Below are positions 60,768-64,000 of a stretch of DNA of 64,000 bases, piece after piece (within the stretch, counting starts at the first letter, position 1; each line of letters begins with the position of its first letter). The translations under genes and the position numbers were made by a program. Source of the stretch: Pseudoduganella danionis (lineage in GTDB: Bacteria > Pseudomonadota > Gammaproteobacteria > Burkholderiales > Burkholderiaceae_D); contig NZ_WNKW01000001.1 in assembly GCF_009720775.1 (NCBI RefSeq), positions 248,001 to 312,000 of the forward strand. Direction: 5' to 3'. Under the pieces are notes generated by a model that searched no databases, was not told the origin of the DNA, and was given only the letters and a program-made list of their open reading frames with translations.

Positions 60768-63404
60768 CTAGACGATAGGCGTCAGCGTGGTAGGTTTCAG
60801 TTTGGTAGCCAGTGCTTTGCCTTTGCGCGCGCGCTTGCCGAAGTGGACTGCCAGCGCCGATGCCGACAGGCGTTCCTCCTGCGGCTTGGCGCCACGGCCT
60901 ATGCCGGACACGATCACACCTTTCTGGCTGATAGGCTGGGCCGCGATCAGGGTTTCCTTGTCTTCCAGCTCCATCAGGATCACGCCACGGCCGCCGTTGG
61001 TCAGCACCTTCATTTCGTCCAGACCGAATACCAGCACGCGCGCATTGGCCGACAGCACCGCCACGGCACTGGCCGTATCGGGAATCACGGCCGGTGGCAA
61101 CGGCGTCGCGCCTTCGTCGAGCGTGATGTAGTTCTTGCCGCCCTTGATGCGGCTGACCATATCGCCTGCCTTGGCCACGAAGCCGAAGCCGGCGCTGGTG
61201 GTTAGCATCATCTGGGTGCTGCCGCTACCGGCGAAGTAATGCAGGATGCGGGTGCCGCTGGCCAGATCGATCAGCGTAGTAATCGGCACGCCGTCGCCAC
61301 GCGCGTTCGGCAGCGCAGCTACGGGCACGGAGTAGATCTTGCCGTTGCTGCCGAAGGCCAGCAGGTGGTCTACCGTGCGGCATTCGAACGCGCCATACAG
61401 GCTGTCGCCTGCCTTGAAGGTGAACTGGGCCGAGTCGTGGCCTATGCCACTGCGCGCGCGTATCCAGCCTTTTTCCGAAATGATGACGGTGACCGGTTCG
61501 TCCACCACCTTCTGTTCCACCACGGCTTTCTGGGCTTCTTCGATCAGGGTACGGCGTGCGTCGCCATACTGCTTGGTGTCCGTCTCGATTTCCTTGATGA
61601 TGGCGCGCTTCATCGAGTTCGGGTTGTCCAGCAGATCCTGCAGGATGCCTTTCTCTTTGCGCAGTTCGGCCAGTTCCTGCTGGATCTTGATGGCTTCCAG
61701 ACGGGCCAACTGGCGCAGACGGATTTCCAGGATATCTTCGGCCTGGATTTCCGATAGGCGGAAGCGTTCCATCAGCGCCGCTTTCGGTTCGTCCGAATTG
61801 CGGATGATGTGGATGACTTCATCGATATTCAGCAGTATCGTCTCGCGGCCTTCCAGAATATGGATGCGCGCATCGACCTTGCCCAGCTTGTACTGGCTAC
61901 GGCGGGTCACGGTAGCGAAGCGGAAGGTGATCCACTCCTGCAGAATTTCGGACAGGCCTTTCTGGCGCGGACGGCCATCGCCACCTATCATCACCAGATT
62001 GATGGAGGCCGACGATTCCAGCGAGGTATGCGCCAGCAACAGCAGCATGAATTCGGTCTGGTCCTGATTCTTCGATTTTGGCTCGAACACCAGACGCACA
62101 GGCGCAGCGCGGCCCGATTCGTCGCGGATGGTATCGAGCGAATTGAGGATCAGCGACTTCAGCGCGAGCTGCTCCGGCGACAGCGTCTTCTTGCCCAGCT
62201 TGATTTTCGGGTTGGTCAGTTCTTCGATTTCTTCCAGCACCTTTTGCGCCGAAGTACCGGGCGGCAGTTCCGTCACCACGGCCTGCCACTGGCCGCGTGC
62301 CAGCTCTTCGATCTTCCAGCGTGCCCGCACTTTCATGCTGCCACGGCCGGTCGCGTACATATCACTGATCTGCGATGCTGGCGTGATGATCTGGCCACCA
62401 CCGGGGAAGTCCGGACCGGGGATCAGTTCCATCAGTTCGCTGTGGCTGATCTTCGGGTTCTTGATCATGGCCACCGTGGCCTGCGCCACCTCGGTCAGAT
62501 TGTGCGACGGGATTTCCGTCGCCAGACCCACGGCAATACCGGAGGCTCCGTTCAGCAGCACCATAGGCAGGCGCGCTGGCAGCAGGGCCGGTTCTTCCGT
62601 CGAACCGTCGTAGTTGGCCTGGAATTCCACCGTGCCCAGATTGATTTCGTCCAGCAGCACTTTGGCTATTGGCGTCAGACGGGCTTCGGTGTATCGCATG
62701 GCTGCGGCACCGTCGCCGTCGCGCGAACCGAAGTTACCCTGACCGTCGATCAGCGGGTAGCGCAGCGAGAAGTCCTGCGCCATACGTACCATCGCGTCGT
62801 ACACGGACTGGTCGCCGTGCGGGTGCAGCTTACCGAGCACGTCACCCACCACCGTCGCCGATTTGCGCGGCTTGGCGCTGGAGTTCAGTCCCATTTCATT
62901 CATTGCGTACAAAATGCGGCGCTGTACCGGTTTCTGGCCATCGCACACGTCGGGCAGGGCGCGGCCCTTGACCACCGAGATGGCGTAATCGAGATAGGCG
63001 CGTTCTGCGAAGGTGGACAGGGTCAGCGAGTCGCCGCCATCGCCACCGTCGCCGTTGCCGAATACGCCGTTGTCTTCGCCGCCATTGCCACCGTTACCGT
63101 CGCCGCTGCCATTATCGCTGCCGTCGCCGTCACCGCCGCCATTGCTGCCATCACCATTATCGCCGCCGTCGCCGCTCTGGCCATCGTTGCTATTGCTGGC
63201 GTCGGCCATGCTGCTTGCCAGTGCGGTGTCGCTGCTGTTGTCATCGGCCAGCGCTACGTCGTCGCCGGATTCGAACAGATCGCCCTCTACTGCGGCAGGT
63301 GCTGCCGCGGTTTTGTGGGCAGGCGCGCCGGCCGTGCTGGCGGACGCGCTGCTGTTTGCGGCCGGCTCGTTGGCCGGTTCGTCAAAGAGATTTGCTTGAG
63401 TCAT
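60768..63404 (-). CDS. parC: DNA topoisomerase IV subunit A with acidic Gly/Asp/Asn-rich N-terminal extension
   Basis: 878 residues, about 100-130 longer than typical ParC. The type IIA core starts near residue 127 ([20 protein letters not shown]); the catalytic Tyr238 is in AMRYTEARL, and [12 protein letters not shown] is the quinolone-interaction region. The C-terminal region (from about 600) is the six-blade-type wrapping domain. Residues about 40-125 are an acidic low-complexity stretch of G, D, N and S, which is unusual and has no counterpart in typical ParC. TCATG at 63404 is preceded by AACTATTACTGATC. It is 12 bp after parE, the usual order. Confidence 0.93.
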   Translation of the reverse strand: MTQANLFDEPANEPAANSSASASTAGAPAHKTAAAPAAVEGDLFESGDDVALADDNSSDTALASSMADASNSNDGQSGDGGDNGDGSNGGGDGDGSDNGSGDGNGGNGGEDNGVFGNGDGGDGGDSLTLSTFAERAYLDYAISVVKGRALPDVCDGQKPVQRRILYAMNEMGLNSSAKPRKSATVVGDVLGKLHPHGDQSVYDAMVRMAQDFSLRYPLIDGQGNFGSRDGDGAAAMRYTEARLTPIAKVLLDEINLGTVEFQANYDGSTEEPALLPARLPMVLLNGASGIAVGLATEIPSHNLTEVAQATVAMIKNPKISHSELMELIPGPDFPGGGQIITPASQISDMYATGRGSMKVRARWKIEELARGQWQAVVTELPPGTSAQKVLEEIEELTNPKIKLGKKTLSPEQLALKSLILNSLDTIRDESGRAAPVRLVFEPKSKNQDQTEFMLLLLAHTSLESSASINLVMIGGDGRPRQKGLSEILQEWITFRFATVTRRSQYKLGKVDARIHILEGRETILLNIDEVIHIIRNSDEPKAALMERFRLSEIQAEDILEIRLRQLARLEAIKIQQELAELRKEKGILQDLLDNPNSMKRAIIKEIETDTKQYGDARRTLIEEAQKAVVEQKVVDEPVTVIISEKGWIRARSGIGHDSAQFTFKAGDSLYGAFECRTVDHLLAFGSNGKIYSVPVAALPNARGDGVPITTLIDLASGTRILHYFAGSGSTQMMLTTSAGFGFVAKAGDMVSRIKGGKNYITLDEGATPLPPAVIPDTASAVAVLSANARVLVFGLDEMKVLTNGGRGVILMELEDKETLIAAQPISQKGVIVSGIGRGAKPQEERLSASALAVHFGKRARKGKALATKLKPTTLTPIV

Positions 63405-63416
63405 GATCAGTAATAG

Positions 63417-64000
63417 TTAGATATCGGCGTCGGCTTCGTTACCGTGTTCTTCGATCCATGCGCGACGGGCGGCGGCTTCGCCTTTACCCATCAGCATATT
63501 GAAGCGGGACGAGGCTTCCGTCAGGCCGAAGCCCCCCAGCGCAACCGGCAGCAGACGGCGCGTATCGGGATTCATGGTGGTTTCCCATAGCTGTTCGGCG
63601 TTCATTTCACCCAGACCTTTGAAGCGCGAGATCGACCATGCGCCTTCTTTCAGGCCATCCTTGCGCAGCTTGTCTTCGATCGCGGTCAGTTCGCCGTCAT
63701 CGAGCGCATACAGCTTCTGAATAGGCTTCTTGCCGCGTGCCGGTGCATCCACACGGTATAGCGGTGGACGGGCGATGCATATATTGCCGTTGGCGATCAG
63801 TGCCGGGAAGTGGCGGAAGAACAGTGTCAGCAGCAGTACCTGTATGTGCGAGCCGTCCACGTCTGCATCGGAGAGGATGCAGATTTTGCCGTAGCGCAGA
63901 CCGCTCAGATCCGGCGTGCTGGTGGCCGTGTGTGGATCAACGCCGATCGCCACGGCGATGTCGTGGATTTCGTTGTTGGCGAACAGGCGGTCTTTATCGG
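63417..64000 (-). CDS. parE: DNA topoisomerase IV subunit B, C-terminal part
   Basis: The frame is open to the end of the window, so the N-terminal ATPase and transducer lie outside. The visible 193 codons hold the TOPRIM end (CILSDADVDGSHIQVLLLTL, with the Asp-x-Asp-x-Asp metal site), YALDDGELTAIEDKL, and the C-terminal RFKGLGEMNAEQLWETTM and EASSRFNMLMGKGE signatures. These fit ParE better than GyrB because of the short inter-motif spacing and the adjacent parC. Confidence 0.93.
   Translation of the reverse strand, partial: DKDRLFANNEIHDIAVAIGVDPHTATSTPDLSGLRYGKICILSDADVDGSHIQVLLLTLFFRHFPALIANGNICIARPPLYRVDAPARGKKPIQKLYALDDGELTAIEDKLRKDGLKEGAWSISRFKGLGEMNAEQLWETTMNPDTRRLLPVALGGFGLTEASSRFNMLMGKGEAAARRAWIEEHGNEADADI

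Noticed and set aside
61809..63413. 534-codon plus-strand ORF opposite parC
   Set aside because: It mirrors parC and its low-complexity extension; composition (His/Ala/Arg/Val runs) has no protein-like motif.
1..64000. Impression that ATA isoleucine codons are more common than expected for a GC-rich genome
   Set aside because: Noted by eye in many genes but not counted; without a codon table and a genome-wide comparison it cannot be supported.

Overview
The window is GC-rich (locally AT-rich only in a few promoter regions), densely packed, and reads like a chromosome segment of a betaproteobacterium, most likely an Oxalobacteraceae member of the Massilia / Duganella / Janthinobacterium type. 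That placement is inferred from gene content and protein style (phenylacetate operon with PaaX, YjgA/PmbA/Mog block, ParC/ParE, a DUF2863-like protein, HDOD and MocR proteins). It was not tested by a search. No rRNA, tRNA, CRISPR array, transposase or phage gene was seen, and no gene-free stretch exceeds 300 bases.

Layout. 1-8.4 kb: end of a zinc metalloprotease, an acetyltransferase/EamA exporter pair, a 45-residue membrane peptide, an Mpo1-like protein, a deoxyinosine glycosylase, a LysE exporter divergent from its MocR regulator, a lipoprotein hydrolase, an unclassified HExxH protein and a second acetyltransferase. 8.4-17 kb: a large Ig-like/beta-propeller lipoprotein, a TPR-transglutaminase lipoprotein, an HDOD/DUF2863 pair, and a chemoreceptor paired with a secreted Cache-domain protein. 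17-23 kb: a KamA-family radical SAM aminomutase interrupted by an in-frame TAA, then an MFS transporter, a prolyl-4-hydroxylase-like oxygenase, an FAH-family hydrolase and a class III aminotransferase. A REP-like inverted repeat lies at 23.04-23.16 kb. 23-28.3 kb: CMD-family protein, carboxylesterase, mog, yjgA, pmbA and an M14 carboxypeptidase. 28.5-29.6 kb: a Tat-exported TRAP binding protein without adjacent permeases.

29.6-41.4 kb is a phenylacetate degradation locus: paaX diverges from paaABCDE-G-H-I-J-Y-Z. PaaABCE (with PaaD for maturation) epoxidises phenylacetyl-CoA, PaaG isomerises the epoxide to an oxepin, PaaZ opens and oxidises the ring, and PaaH and PaaJ carry out beta-oxidation. 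PaaI and PaaY are thioesterase/housekeeping functions. The CoA ligase (paaK) and the PaaF hydratase are not in the window. A 6-copy, 10-bp tandem repeat sits between paaI and paaJ.

41.5-59.1 kb is rich in peptidases and peptide/amino-acid uptake: M24 peptidase, secreted M4 peptidase, TRAP permeases DctQM, argH, a YfcC-type transporter with an AstE/aspartoacylase-like hydrolase, and, divergently, a TonB-dependent receptor, two tandem exported cyanophycinase-family (S51) peptidases and a secreted M64 peptidase. The receptor/cyanophycinase/hydrolase/transporter grouping suggests use of an external Asp-Arg polymer or isoaspartyl peptides. This is the most promising system-level hypothesis here.

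59-64 kb: a PAS-GAF-GGDEF diguanylate cyclase, a small membrane protein, parC with an unusual acidic Gly/Asp/Asn-rich N-terminal extension, and the 3' part of parE.
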